From Nemophila menziesii (lineage: Eukaryota > Streptophyta > Magnoliopsida > Boraginales > Hydrophyllaceae), in NCBI GenBank assembly GCA_029959085.1, contig JARWIR010000027.1, positions 4,650,001 through 4,714,000 on the forward strand: a stretch of 64,000 nt of DNA, read 5' to 3'. The position numbers and the translations under genes are program-made. Each line of letters opens with the position of its first letter. Position 1 is the stretch's first letter. This document shows, piece after piece, positions 1-11,469 of the stretch. The notes under the pieces are model-generated. The model saw only the letters and a list, made by a program, of their open reading frames with translations, did no database searches and was not told the DNA's origin.

Positions 1-1038
1 GTGCAAGAAGCACAAGGTTGTCCACAGTGTGGGGTTATGAATCATACATGGGAAGAGTGCGAAGGAAATCCACAATCTGTTTATTTCATATCCAATCGAG
101 GAGGTTATCAATTTGGTAACAGAAATCATCCGGGTATGCAGTATTCAAATCCACAGGGGACCACTAATCCTGGTCATTATCAATCACGTTCCCAGAATAA
201 CTCTTTCCAACCAAGAGGTCAGTATCAAAATCAATATCAAAATCAATCTCAAAATAGACCTGCCCCTCCACAACTACCTGTTCAAGATGCCTATACCGAG
301 TCATTAGCTCAGAAATCTCTACCACAGTATGCTCAAGAGGGAGCTGTGGATAATCAACGTTTGACGAAATTCATAGATCTTATGACAACTAATATGCATT
401 CCCAGAGTGAGAAGTCACGAGAACAAGAAGCTTCAATTAAGATTTTAGGTACTCAAGTAGAACATATGAACAAAGTTCTAACAAACATTATGGAACAAAA
501 ATAATTGAAGGCTATCGAAGGAGGTGATACCAATGTTGGGTTAGAAGCTTGCAAGGCTATTTGCCTTGAGATTGAAGAAAAGAAGGAAGTACCACATGCT
601 GCCGAAAGTGCTGTGGAAGTTCCGAGTACCGAAGAAGAACCAACCAAGTCTAGCCCCATGGACTCTAACTGTTCTGAGAGTGAGGTGGAGGAAGATTCAG
701 AAAAATCCAAATTTATACAGCTTCTGGAGGATATGCAAGAAGAGATTAGATCGGTGATGGCGTTCCAAGCTGAGCGACCTAAAGAGAAAGAGGAAGAAGC
801 CTCAGAAGAACCAAGAGTTGAAGTTGCACCGGTTGTGCAAGAACAAAAAGAAGAAGTGAAGGTGGAATCGCCACCAGTTGTTCAAACAGTGTCATCAACC
901 ATTCCTAATACAAATCCAAAAGGTGACACTGAACTCAAGACATTTGTAGAGGCGTACACTCCTGAAAATATCAACGCCCAAGTGCTTGATATTGCGAAGA
1001 AAGGGCTTACACCGCAACAAGTTTTCATGCAAGTTATT
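1..1038 (+). pseudogene. Athila-type gag, C-terminal part (copy A, 5' end outside the window)
   Basis: This is the C-terminal part of a Ty3/gypsy Athila-lineage Gag. A CCHC zinc knuckle, CPQCGVMNHTWEEC (C-x2-C-x4-H-x4-C, residues about 8-21), is intact here. A Gln/Asn-rich stretch (residues about 50-95) and a Glu-rich acidic segment follow. One reading frame runs through the whole stretch but has an in-frame TAA at 502-504, so it reads as 167 codons plus a further 178 or so. The frame does not end naturally: it runs across position 1039 into an antisense LTR and stops at 1180-1182. Positions 1-1872 match 25511-27383 with about a dozen substitutions and no visible indel, and both copies share the TAA. 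Gag would package element RNA; this copy is non-functional. The family call is confident. Whether the TAA is decay or a recoding site is open. Confidence 0.85.
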
Positions 1039-1872
1039 TGGTGTCGCCTAGGGTGTGATAAAAGTAAGATGATTATAAGCCAGAAAACAATACACTTACA
1101 CCCTAAACAAGCACGGTACTGCAAGTATTACAGGACGTATGCAAGTTTTAATGATAAGTTAGATTCATTCTCAGGGACTTAGTGTGTTAAACGAATGGGT
1201 AAATAATAACGAGAAAGAAGAAATTAATTAAAAGACATAAAATAAAGGGAATAACTTCGAGATTAATAATTAAACTAAGGAAAAATAAAAGACAGTAAAA
1301 TAAATACGAAGAAATATGAAATGAGAAGTATAGCTTAGGTTTTGCTAGTATGCACTAATCCTTCTAATTCTTTCTATCAAATTCTAGTTAATAAGGGAGA
1401 TAATTAGCTCTTAGATATTTAGTCAGGATTCTACATTCCCATACCTTAGACCCTGAGAGCAACTAAGGGGGTTACGGACACACCACGAGGCTGGTTTAAA
1501 TAGGGTTTTCCTGCGCTACTAGGGCCCTAAGCAATCAATTTCCAAACATGGTGATAGTGGTTAAATTATACCCTAATGACTATCTAGTTAGAATTAGTGT
1601 TGTCAAGACCAATATCGAAACTAGACGTTATGTGGTGTTTCAATAATTAGACACTCAGCTAAGGTGATCATCTAAGTACTATTAAGGTAATCCTAAACAT
1701 TGCGCACCTCAAGGAAAACAATTATTAAATCAAGACACATAAACAAATATATAGATAAGAAGCTAATATCAGATTAAAACATATAATTCACAAAGAAAAT
1801 TAGATAGAAAGAAAATAAAATTCATAGATTATACATGATGCAAAACCCAAGCTATGTGAAAATTAGTTCATA
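1039..1872 (-). mobile_element. Antisense Athila LTR, truncated (copy A)
   Basis: The stretch starts with TGGTGTCGCCTAGGG, the reverse complement of the LTR 3' end seen at 24379. It follows the 26550-27383 LTR almost base for base and then stops matching at 1872/1873. About 700 bp of the LTR 5' end is missing. The last 48 codons of the upstream gag reading frame (1039-1182) are therefore antisense LTR and not real gag. Confidence 0.85.
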
Positions 1873-2694
1873 GATTATATAATTTATTTTGTTTGTTGTT
1901 ACAGAAAAAAATAATAGGTGAGCTGAAGATACGGTGGATTGGCCACAAATAAGTCTTGAGCTTATATATTTACATGTGTAGGTCCCGATGGCCATTCATG
2001 ATGCAAATGTGCTTTAGAAGATAACTACTCAACTCATTGGTTCTTTTGACAGGTCTTATCTGGCCAAGATATATTATTTTTCAGGTGGAAAGGTTGTGCG
2101 CTCCAAGTAAAAGTTTGACTCAACTTATACAGTTGTGAAGGATAAAAAAGGGATGTGCTTGCAGGTATTAAAGCCTGAAGATATAGATACTGCTAACTTA
2201 GGTCTGCCATTATTTCTCAATCTCAATCTCAATATATCTATAATTCTTATTCTTCATTTTTGTTTATAATTTGTGTTAATAATACTACATGATATAAGGT
2301 TCTGAGAAAGGTGCAATGCGTTTTTGACTTCTCTTTGTCTCTACAAGGACCAGAAACCAACATGAAATAGGCTACTCCTTACACGTAGATCATACGTGTA
2401 ATATGCTATGAATATCCTTCGTACTCATATAGTCTTTTTATGCTCAAGTAATGATCTCTTTTTTTTTGTTTTTTTGTTTTGTGAGAACTATAGGTGAATT
2501 TGGCCAGTTTCATACGGATTCATCTGAAACATACATTAAGAGTAAAAAATATTCTAATAATGAACATACATGAAGGTAATGTTATAATTTATAATACACT
2601 GAAAAATATGATAAGAATATTTTCAGTATCAATATAATCTTTTTGTGCTCAAGTAGTGGTGTCATGTTCTTTTATTAGGTGATAATTGTTGTTG
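1873..2694 (+). other. Possible remnant of a host gene (exon-like pieces), unidentified
   Basis: This non-LTR sequence begins at the truncation point of the antisense LTR. A TTGTTGTTACAG acceptor-like site lies at about 1893-1904. Around 2008-2200 one frame gives a protein-like stretch including IYYFSGGKVVRSK and VVKDKKGMCLQVL, broken by at least two stops. With 4300-4450 it may form one gene split by the 2700-4299 solo LTR. I do not recognise the family securely. Confidence 0.3.
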
Positions 2695-2699
2695 ATGGT

Positions 2700-3254
2700 T
2701 GATGTCTCCCTATTTTTTTCTAAATATAAGCCCTTAGCATACATCATTTTAGGTTGAAAAAGGTCTTTTTATATAGTATTTTGTGCTTAAATTGTAATAT
2801 TCCTATTTCCTGTCTTGATTTGATGAATTGTTATTTTTATAGCATATTTGGTTTAATTTGTGTGTTAATGTGAACCTTTAAAGATAATATGGTAATTAAT
2901 TAAATGCTAAGTCAATTTTAAAGAAATAAGTAAAGAAGATCTTGAAGAAATGTGGAGATAGAAGGAAGTAGAGTTCAACTAGGTAAAGGAAAAGCTGTCA
3001 AATAAATCTGAATTTCTGCAGCTACATTTAAAGAAGTGATTATAATTCACAATCCGGGACGATTCTGGAAGATCCGTTTCATAAGGAGATAGATAATTCT
3101 GTGAGGATTCTTGTGATAGTTTACGGGTAAAAAACGACACAATAACGAAAGAGTAATGGTCAAAACAAGTCCGCAATAATTATCTTTATTTACGTACGAA
3201 TTTGAGTTGGACTTGGACTCTATTAGTTGGCCCCTACTCCAAGATTTCGACCTA

Positions 3255-3308
<54 letters not shown>

Positions 3309-4299
3309 CTGTTCTAAACCTTAGAAAATCATCTCTTGGTTGCATAAGCTTAATATACATACATAATTCATCATAGAAGCAGTCAAGAGGATCTAGAGGA
3401 GGAAGAAGCAAGAGCTAGAGCTTAACTACATCAATTCAACACTTCTCCATTTCTATTCTATGGGTAAATTAGTATTAGATCTATTTTTTCTATGAGGTAT
3501 TTCTAAGCTATTTATTCAAGAGTTTTATTATGCATAATTTCTCTTTAGGATTGTAATTATATGAACCATTGATTATTGTTTTTCTGCTTTAATTTGAATA
3601 TGGGATTTTAGTATATAATTGAATTGGTTCTTAATTTTCATTGACTATATTCTTGTGCTTGTTCACTATTTCTAACCTAGCTAATTAGAAATAGGTTTTA
3701 GTAATTAGGCTATTAACTTTGGTGGGGAAGTGATCGCCTTGACGGGGGGTTTAGTTACAGAAGTAGAATATAGACGCGTGGTATGCGTTATTGACCCTGG
3801 CGGGCTTGACTAACCACGTAGCCAATTGGGTATAGATATTAATCATCTGAAAGTAGTTTATAATCTCCCTGACGGGGTTTGTAATACCGTAGGATAGATC
3901 ATAAGTCCACCCTGACGGGGGTTAGGAGATTATAGAGTCCTGACTATTGTGAAATTTCCCATTCACCGTTATTCTCAGGAATCATAAATTCAATAGGATA
4001 GATTCATACTTGCATCTCCTTATCTTACTTGCATAATTATTTATTGTTTATTCTATTATTTATTTTATTTAGTTAATTAGATAACAAACTCCTTTACTAT
4101 TTATCTTTTTAATTTAAGCAATTAGAACTATCTATTCTAATATTAAACACGAAGTTAGAATAACTACTTAAATCCCTGTGGAGACGATAATCCCGTATTT
4201 ACTTATCTATTACTTGGTATGACCCGTACACTTGCGGTCTGTGGATCCTTTATTCCTTTGCTTTTATTTCAGTATTTTATAACACACAAAGACCCACCA
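2700..4299 (+). mobile_element. Solo LTR, Athila group, with ATGGT target duplication
   Basis: A complete 1600-bp LTR running from TGATGTCTCCC to GACCCACCA. It is flanked by an exact 5-bp duplication, ATGGT at 2695-2699 and at 4300-4304, and no internal region adjoins either end. That is the signature of LTR-LTR recombination that removed the element body. The 3' half carries four GACGGGG-like boxes (about 3735, 3793, 3867 and 3909) that recur in other LTRs of the window. It interrupts gene-like sequence. Confidence 0.92.
3256..3308. repeat. (AC)n(AT)n microsatellite inside the solo LTR
   Basis: About 13 AC units run directly into about 14 AT units. The other LTRs of the window lack this tract at the equivalent place, so it expanded in this copy. 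Confidence 0.95.
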
Positions 4300-4545
4300 A
4301 TGGTGAATTGGATCAGTTGCATAGCCGAAGGGATCCTGGACTGTCCAGTGAAAAAACAACTCTCTTTTCCTTTACAGGATCTTGATTTGGGAGTCGTGGA
4401 ATTTCTTCCTCCTGAAATATTTACAGAAATGATACTGTATAGTGGAAAGCTCAAACTTAATTCACTTTGTAATTCTATATTATTTCAAAAAATAATGTCT
4501 GATTTAAATTTTGGTTCCAACATTTGCATATGTATTCATATATAA
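4300..4545 (+). pseudogene. Gene fragment with a ubiquitin-binding-motif-like stretch (REV1-like?)
   Basis: The piece directly follows the ATGGT duplication. One frame reads MVNWISCIAEGILDCP, then LDLGVVEFLPPEIFTEM, then YSGKL, and stops at 4543-4545. The hydrophobic-x2-LP-x-E-I-x2-E pattern resembles the ubiquitin-binding motif of Y-family polymerases such as REV1 and Pol iota. That is a motif resemblance from memory and not a search result. It is probably an exon of the same host gene as 1873-2694, now split by the solo LTR. No full gene can be assembled from the window. Confidence 0.3.
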
Positions 4546-6074
4546 CACAATGATCATGAGGCATTACGACGGTGGTTATGTATTCTTAGAATTAGGCTAC
4601 CCAAGTAATCCCTCACCCGCACTTGAAATATGTATTTTCTTTATTAGGCAGTTGATGTGAAAAAGGTAAATTTAGATTATTTTTGCAAGAAGTAATGAAT
4701 ATTTTGTCTTTGTTTCTAAGTTATAGTTTCTTTTGTGATTGAATAAATTCATTTACTTGATGTTTTGAAGTAGTTTGGAATTCGGAATACAGATAGAAGA
4801 ATGATAAGGACTCTAGCACTATGTTCCTAAGAGAGTTGTAGAATTTGGACAAGTATGTTTATTGTAAAAATTCGGCATCGGAAGATTTAAATTATATCTG
4901 AAAGAATTGTATTTGAGGCAAGATTAACTCCTCGCGCGGCTTAAGTGGACATGTGGAATGTAAAATATATAAAACTATGTAGAAATGAAGATAAGAGTTA
5001 GATTTTTTACCATAATTATTAAGTATAAATATAGATTTAAAGCTTCAATATTTTATAATAGAGAAAACTATCAATTTTCTAATAAAAAAATATTGAATGG
5101 AACAAAATTGTTGGTGTCCAAACGCTTAAGGAGGCCTCGTGTCGGCAACTTTTCAAGGGAGCTGATTTACTTTTTTGTGAATCATATTCACATTATACCT
5201 AAGTATACTACATATTTGAACAAAAAAAAAGGTATAGTGCATAGGTAGAGGATATTTGTCATATTCATTGCTATATCCCAAAAAGTGAGTTTAGAGTGAT
5301 TAACGTATAGTGTATGTGTGGATGATATTTGTCATATCCATTGATCTATTCCATAGAGTAAGTTTAAACTGATTAACTGCTCATAAACTCATGTTGCTTA
5401 TGCTAAATGGGAATGAGAGATTTATTGAGTTTAGTTGGTACAATATTTAACAATAGAGTGTGTTAAAAAAGGAAATAATAAGAAATTTATCGGTGATAAC
5501 ATGTATGTCAGTATTGTTGGAGATTTCTCAAAAAATATTGTGTTTTGTATTCTATCTAAATATAATTAGAGCAACCAAATGTAGAAAGCTTTTAAAGTAC
5601 ACCCAAATTACCTTCCAACCATCTATTTTTTATGTTCATATATTGCTATTTTTGCATCTTGCAGCAAATTGTCAGGGATTTACAATTGAGGGTTTAAGAT
5701 GATGACCTATTTTTTTCTATTATTTAATTCCTTTGGGCACGGGTTAAAACTAGATTTCTCAGATCAAACAATATATGTATGTTGATACATCGATGTTTTA
5801 TAGAGATATGAGGGGGATGGAAATACATTTAATTGTTTTGAGCTATTTTATATTTATGTCATTTCAAATCTTTGAGATTTTAATTTTGATATTTTAAAAA
5901 CATATTTTAGTTGATTTATTGATAATTTATGGAGATATATGTATAAAATACACCGTATTTTTTGTAATTGGTTAAATATTTGTCAAATTATTTTTTATCT
6001 CAAGAATTGTTTGTTTATTCAATGATTTCATTATATTTTTAAAATTAGATTTTTTGAAGTGCCTTCAGGCGTGG
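4546..6074. other. No gene recognised
   Basis: AT-rich sequence with short ORFs only. 4995-5095 resembles the start of the R1 segments (about 6130-6196 and 51665-51745), so it carries a small dispersed repeat. I see no gene model. Confidence 0.6.
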
Positions 6075-6094
6075 GTTTATACCTAGTGTATATA

Positions 6095-6137
<43 letters not shown>

Positions 6138-6743
6138 TTAAACCTTCAATATTTTATAATAGATAAAACTATCAATTTTCTAATAAAAAATATTAAAAAT
6201 AACGGCAAATCACAATATGACAACCTTTTATCAATGAAGAATAAAAATATAAATCTGATTTTGATTTGTTCAAATTAAATCTAAAATTGTACGGATGCAC
6301 ATGTTCAGACAAATTTGAGTGAAATTTACCATATATAATGTAATATAAAAATACTAACTAATACTAAAATAAAACTTATATAAGAAATGAACAAGATTAA
6401 TATTTTCTAAGTTATAATTTATAGTCTATTGATATATATATTTTTTATACATATTATTTATAATTAATATTATTAAAATATTTTACTTATTTATATTAGA
6501 TATATGATAACTTAAATTTGAGTAAAATAATTTCTTATATTATGATAAAAAGTATATAAAAATAGTAAGTTAAAAAATTATGGTATTGGAAAAAATATTG
6601 TTTTTTTTTAATTGTAAACAAAAGAGAAGATGACTGTTGTTTTTAGAACTATAAAAAATGCTATCATATAGGGGACTCGAATTCGGATGGCCAGCAGCCG
6701 CCTAGAGGACAGCAGCTAAGGATGTTCGGGAAGCAGCAGCACC
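6075..6743. repeat. Segmental duplication R1, copy A, left part
   Basis: This aligns with 51620-52242. It begins near a (TA)n tract (about 6092-6131) and ends with the shared stretch GGATGTTCGGGAAGCAGCA. In copy B that stretch runs straight into sequence that in copy A lies beyond position 11204, so the 6744-11193 element was inserted between them. Confidence 0.85.
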
Positions 6744-6843
6744 CTAGGATATCTTTAGTAGTTTTAATTTTTTTTTTCAGTTTTACACTTGGTTTTTGTT
6801 TTTGTTTTTGTTGTACAGATTTTTATTCAGGTAATGATCAAAA

Positions 6844-7881
6844 GGTTCTATTGAAGATGTATAGAGAACATTACCCGGATCCCGATCCATATGACTATTG
6901 GGAAGACTCTTCGGGACAACAACAATGTGGTAGTAACTTCTACCAACAATCTTATCAATACCCGCAAGAGCAGGATTGGAACAAAATATAATAAAATATA
7001 ATCAACAACAATCATCATATCACTATCAGCAAGAGCAAGCATAGAACAACCAATGGGTTGAAAACATTCAAAGCTCTCCACCTCATCACTATCAGCAAGA
7101 AATTGACAATGAGATACATTCTAAACTCCAGCGCTTAGTAGAGGAAACTAACACCACCCATGCACGCATGCAACAGATGGTAGAAGAATGGGGTAGTGTG
7201 TCATATGAAGATTCCACTCCCCCGAGGGATGGAAGCGATCAACCAGAAGAAGTAGTTGAGGAGGAAGTGTTGAAGGAAGATACTATTGATAGTGATATAA
7301 CCATCATGCCGGTTATAAATGAAGACCACCATGTGGTTGACAATCCTATTAGCATGGTGGAAGAAGGAGTAGCAACGAAAATCCTAGAAATTAAAACTGA
7401 GGTTGCTATTCCTATGGTGCGTGTACATGATCAAGATACTGAACGCAAACAAGAAAAAGAGGTGATCGAGATTAAGATTCCACATCAAGAAGATGATGAA
7501 GTAATAGTGGAAGATTGGGTTGAAAGCGAACACGAATGTGAAGTGCTTGAGGTATCCATCAAAGAATTCAAAATTCACAATACAATAGAAGTTGAACCTC
7601 CGCCACAAAAAGTTCACCAATCACTATCTCCACCACAAATCATCATTAGAGATAAAATATTGGAATCACCTCTATTATTACAAATGATCAATAGGTGCTA
7701 CGCAAGAAAGGTGCTACACCGCGAGAGTAAAGCGGCAAGGAGGAGCACCTACCCACCACACTTTAAAGATGAATGCGAGATTAAAGAGAATGAAAATGAG
7801 CTTACACCGTTGAGGACGGTTATCTACTATCGTGTGGTGAAGAATAAGTTTCATCGTGAAAGTAAGAAGGCGAAACAGTAA
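6844..7881 (+). pseudogene. Acidic, Gln-rich protein of the non-autonomous element
   Basis: The first piece (to about 6991) encodes YREHYPDPDPYDYWEDSSG and a Gln/Tyr-rich run, then breaks by stop and frameshift. The second, 7168-7881, is open for 237 codons. It is very acidic, with Glu-rich runs up to about residue 150, and ends with a basic Lys/Arg-rich tail of about 60 residues containing HRESKAARRSTYPPHFKDE. The basic tail is also preserved at 22450-22640, so the protein belongs to the element family. It has no zinc knuckle or catalytic motif. A structural or Gag-like role is possible but unproven. Just downstream, at about 8035-8065, is the conserved AAAGTGCTTCTTGGGAGACA region, typical of the sequence after the coding part in these elements. 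Confidence 0.55.
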
Positions 7882-9391
7882 TACTACCCTCCCCCTTTCA
7901 GAGATCGATTGAATAAAATTTTAAGGGGGAAGGCTTCAAAGCTTACATGCCAAGGACGAGGCGAATTTAAGCGGAGGAGAACCGCAAGGGCCTCAATACC
8001 ATCTTCATGGAAGGTAACACGTCGAACTTAAAGACGTAATAAACAAAAGTGCTTCTTGGGAGACAACCCATGTTTAATTTGCTTTATGTTTTTTTTAATT
8101 CCTAGTGTATAATTCTAAGTTAAGTGCCCCCATCAAGCATGCTTTTTATGAATTTATGATAGAAAATAGTTGACTTCAGGAGTTAGTGTAAACTGAACTT
8201 TAATTGCATGCAAATATGAAGTAATTGATAGGAAAAATTAATGAACAATGCAAAAGAAGTAAACTTTTGCTTAAGGATAATGGGTGGTTTGTAGAACGTG
8301 AGATCTAAATGAGTAGAGAACCCACCTAGGTATGAACTAGAGGCAAGTTGTGTAAATAGGAAGATGATAGAGGCCGTTCTTTGTTAGCCCTTTGAATCCT
8401 TTTTGGCCTTCTATCCCTGAATTAATTTCATCCTTCTTAGACAAATTTTTAGCCTTTAAGCCTTTCTTTTGTCGCCACATTATAAGCCAATATCCCTTTA
8501 GATTGTTAGGCATGACCATATGACCCGCACTTGAATCACGATCCTGAGACTTCCTGTCTTGAGCTTGACTTTGGGGTGGTGGGTCCACCATATGGGAATT
8601 TACATTGGGTAGGGATTTTTGGAGCTTATAAATTGTGCTTTGTGCTATACATGATGATGATTCACAGGTTTATTATATTGTAACCCTTTGCCGGGGTAAT
8701 AGTGAATGGAAAAGAAGCTTCGAGCTCAAGTTATGAATAGGCATAAATATGAAATATAGCATGATATCTCAACAAAAGAGAGTCATAGCTATAAGAAAAG
8801 AATAGAAAAAAATGAATGATTTGAAAAGATTATATATTCGGACCGGCAAAGTGGAAATTTTTAAGTGAATCATCCTTAGTTCTTATTAGGTTAATTTGGG
8901 GACGCTAATTAAGCGCGTCAATTGGGTTGAGTGAGAACGTTATTCGAGTGTAAACCCAAGCTCTTGGACAGTTTGTTGATGGTAAGTGAGGAGAGAGCCA
9001 AAAGCTCACTTCAAATTTACCAAATATACATATCATACCGTCCCTAAACCTATGCTAAAACCGTAAAGACCTCGTGACTCCTAGATGCACAGTGAGTTAA
9101 TAGGGAATATGCTAAGTGGAGCGTTCAAAGCAAGTAAATATCGAGGAACACCCTATAGCCACCATCTTGAGATAAGTAATAAGCGTAACCTTCTAGCATT
9201 GTGAAATTAATTTTGGATTGATATTATTTTGTGTTTGATTTTGCATGATAAGTGTAGGTGTATATTAATTCCTAGATTAGACTATATGAAATTTGTTTTA
9301 AGTTGTGCTTTGGGATTATTTTCTAGATTCTACCTTCTGCGTTCACCTAAAAGATCCTTTGTTTTTATTTTACTTTGTCGGGACGACAAAG

Positions 9392-9408
9392 GTTTGAGTT
9401 TGGGGTCT
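9392..9408 (+). other. Polypurine tract before the 3' LTR
   Basis: The purine-rich GTTTGAGTTTGGGGTCT directly precedes TGATGTCTCC of the LTR. The same arrangement occurs at about 32393 and 32842. It would prime plus-strand DNA synthesis. Confidence 0.8.
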
Positions 9409-11193
9409 TGATGTCTCCCTATTTGTTCTAATTATTAGCCCATTGGAGACATCCTTTTAGGTGAATAAATGACTTAATTGATAGACTTTTAGGCTTATTT
9501 GATCATATTGCACTTTCTCCCCTTGGAAATTAACTATTTGCAGATTTTGAGCTTTTGTGCGTAAATTTGACTATTTTTAATGCAAAGTTAATTGGTTCTT
9601 GAATCTCATGAAAGACCAATCCAAGGAGGAGAAGTGAGAATAAAGTCTTAGTGTATTTTAGAGTGTTAGGAAGTAATTTTTACTCGAGTTTCTATTTTTA
9701 GAGTGCACTTTCCTATTTCGTTTTCTTGATTTATTGATTTATTCTTTTTAAGCATATGCGGTTTAATTATTTATTTATTGTGAAGCTTTAAAAGATATAT
9801 GGTAATTACTTAGAGAACAAGTCAAGATAAAGGAGTATAGGAAAGAAGATTTACATGGAAATAAGAAGATTTAGGAAAGATATATTTAAAGAAGGAAAAG
9901 ATAAAGATGCCTTATGAATTTGAAATTCCAGCCACGTTTTAAAGATTAAATCATAACTAAAAATTGGCATGGATTCTGGACGAGTGGTCTGCACCAATAG
10001 AAAGCTCTTTCCAAGACAAGTAGTTTCATATATTGGAACTTCTCAAACGGATAAGTATTGAAAAGGATATGACCAAATCAAATCAGTAGCAAAATCTTAC
10101 CTTTCCTAGAATTTAGAGATACGAATTTAATAGTCTTTGCCTTGTCTTCCACTCCAAGTAATTCGACCTAGGGCTTGCTAACACCTATAAATACACCCCT
10201 TAGACCTCATTATTCAAGACCTCTCATATTTTACTCAATTCATACATCTTTAGAGAGAGAGTCAAAGACTTCAAGAGCAAGAAGGCAAAGAGAAGCTAGA
10301 GCTGGAGGAATTCTGTTCTTCCATCAACAGTCATCTAATCCTTAGGTTATATATTTCTTTTCTGTAATTAAATATGATGTCTTTCTATTTAGTTTCAGTC
10401 TTTAATATTTCCATGAACTAAACTTTTATATACTTGAGAATCGCAATAAAAGGATGAACCTTAATTAATTATTTCTATGTTTTGAATTTGGGATTGTTAT
10501 GATTTAAATTGAATTAGGTCATAGATATTGGATATTACTTTGTTCTTAATCACTATTTCTTTTCCGTACAACTAGAAATAGATTTTTGTATTTGGGCTAT
10601 TCACTTTAGTGGCGAAGTGATCTTCCGACAGAGGGGTTTGAATACAGATCTAGGTAATACCCGTGTAATGTCCGTTATTGACCGATAGGCTTAACTAATT
10701 ACATAGCCAAAGAGGTAAAATCATATCATCCGAAGAGTCATATTCGACCATACAGGTGTTTATGATACTTTAGGATAACTTCTAGGTCCACCCGATAGGG
10801 GGCTAGGAGATATTAGAGTCCCGACTAATATTATAATTCCAATTCTACCCTTAAACATAACATAGATTATATTAGTTAGGTGGATTCTTTGCGAGACTCA
10901 AGTATCTCTCTTATCTGAAGTCAGTCGTTTATTTGCTTAATTTCCTTTCTGTTAATTTAATTTTAGTCTTTACTTTATTTGCATCTTTTAATTTACAAAA
11001 ACCAAACAAAAAATTCTTAGCTTTTATTTCCTGTTTAGCAATTATCTCTACTACTTGATTTATATTTGGGTTGAACCTAATCCTTCCCTGATAACGAACT
11101 TGATTATCATATATTACTTGGGACAACCGTACACTTGCGGTTAAGTGGTTCCTTTATTTTGCACTTTATTTTATAACACCCTAGGACCCACCA
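9409..11193 (+). mobile_element. 3' LTR of the 6744-11193 element
   Basis: A full-length LTR (1785 bp) from TGATGTCTCCC to GGACCCACCA. A TATA box, CTATAAATA, lies at about 10185-10193, in the same context (ACACCTATAAATACACCC) as the LTR at 22859. The end is followed by AGGCTCCTGTTGG and then R1 sequence. Confidence 0.9.
10185..10193 (+). promoter_or_regulatory. LTR TATA box
   Basis: CTATAAATA within ACACCTATAAATACACCC, conserved in the 22859 LTR (about 23418) and, reversed, in the 26550-28091 LTR (about 27515). It marks the likely U3/R region. Confidence 0.65.
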
Positions 11194-11469
11194 AGGCTCC
11201 TGTTGGACGATTAGATGCAACATCAGCTCACGGAAGTGGATGAATGAGGCTTGGCAGGGAATACAGGTACACAAGGAGCGCAACAGGTGAACTTATGTGA
11301 GAAACAGTGGTGTGGTGATTTGCTAGCACGGAAAAGGAAAATAAATGGGATTAACAAAAGTATATTGTGGCTGCCTATAGTTGGCATTTATTGTTGAAAG
11401 AAATAACCGGATTTTTGATCCTTTAGCAAAGAAAAGAAAGCATAGTTAACTATGAGCTATTATCTTTAA

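Larger units (their letters stand above)
6744..11193 (+). mobile_element. Non-autonomous Athila-related LTR element, 5' LTR lost
   Basis: The order is about 10 bp resembling an LTR 3' end (CACCCTAGGA, about 6740-6750), a Gln/Glu-rich ORF region (about 6844-7881), a long 3' untranslated region, a polypurine tract and one complete 1785-bp LTR (9409-11193). No protease, reverse transcriptase or integrase is visible. The 3' untranslated region (about 8040 and 8500-9408) matches that of the Athila element at about 28930 and 31400-32405, which points to a shared family. The near-empty site lies at about 52242 in R1 copy B. The 5' LTR is almost wholly missing and no target duplication can be shown. 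Confidence 0.75.

Noticed and set aside
1039..1182. C-terminal end of gag (about 48 residues ending FSGT)
   Set aside because: This stretch is the reverse complement of the LTR 3' end, open by chance.
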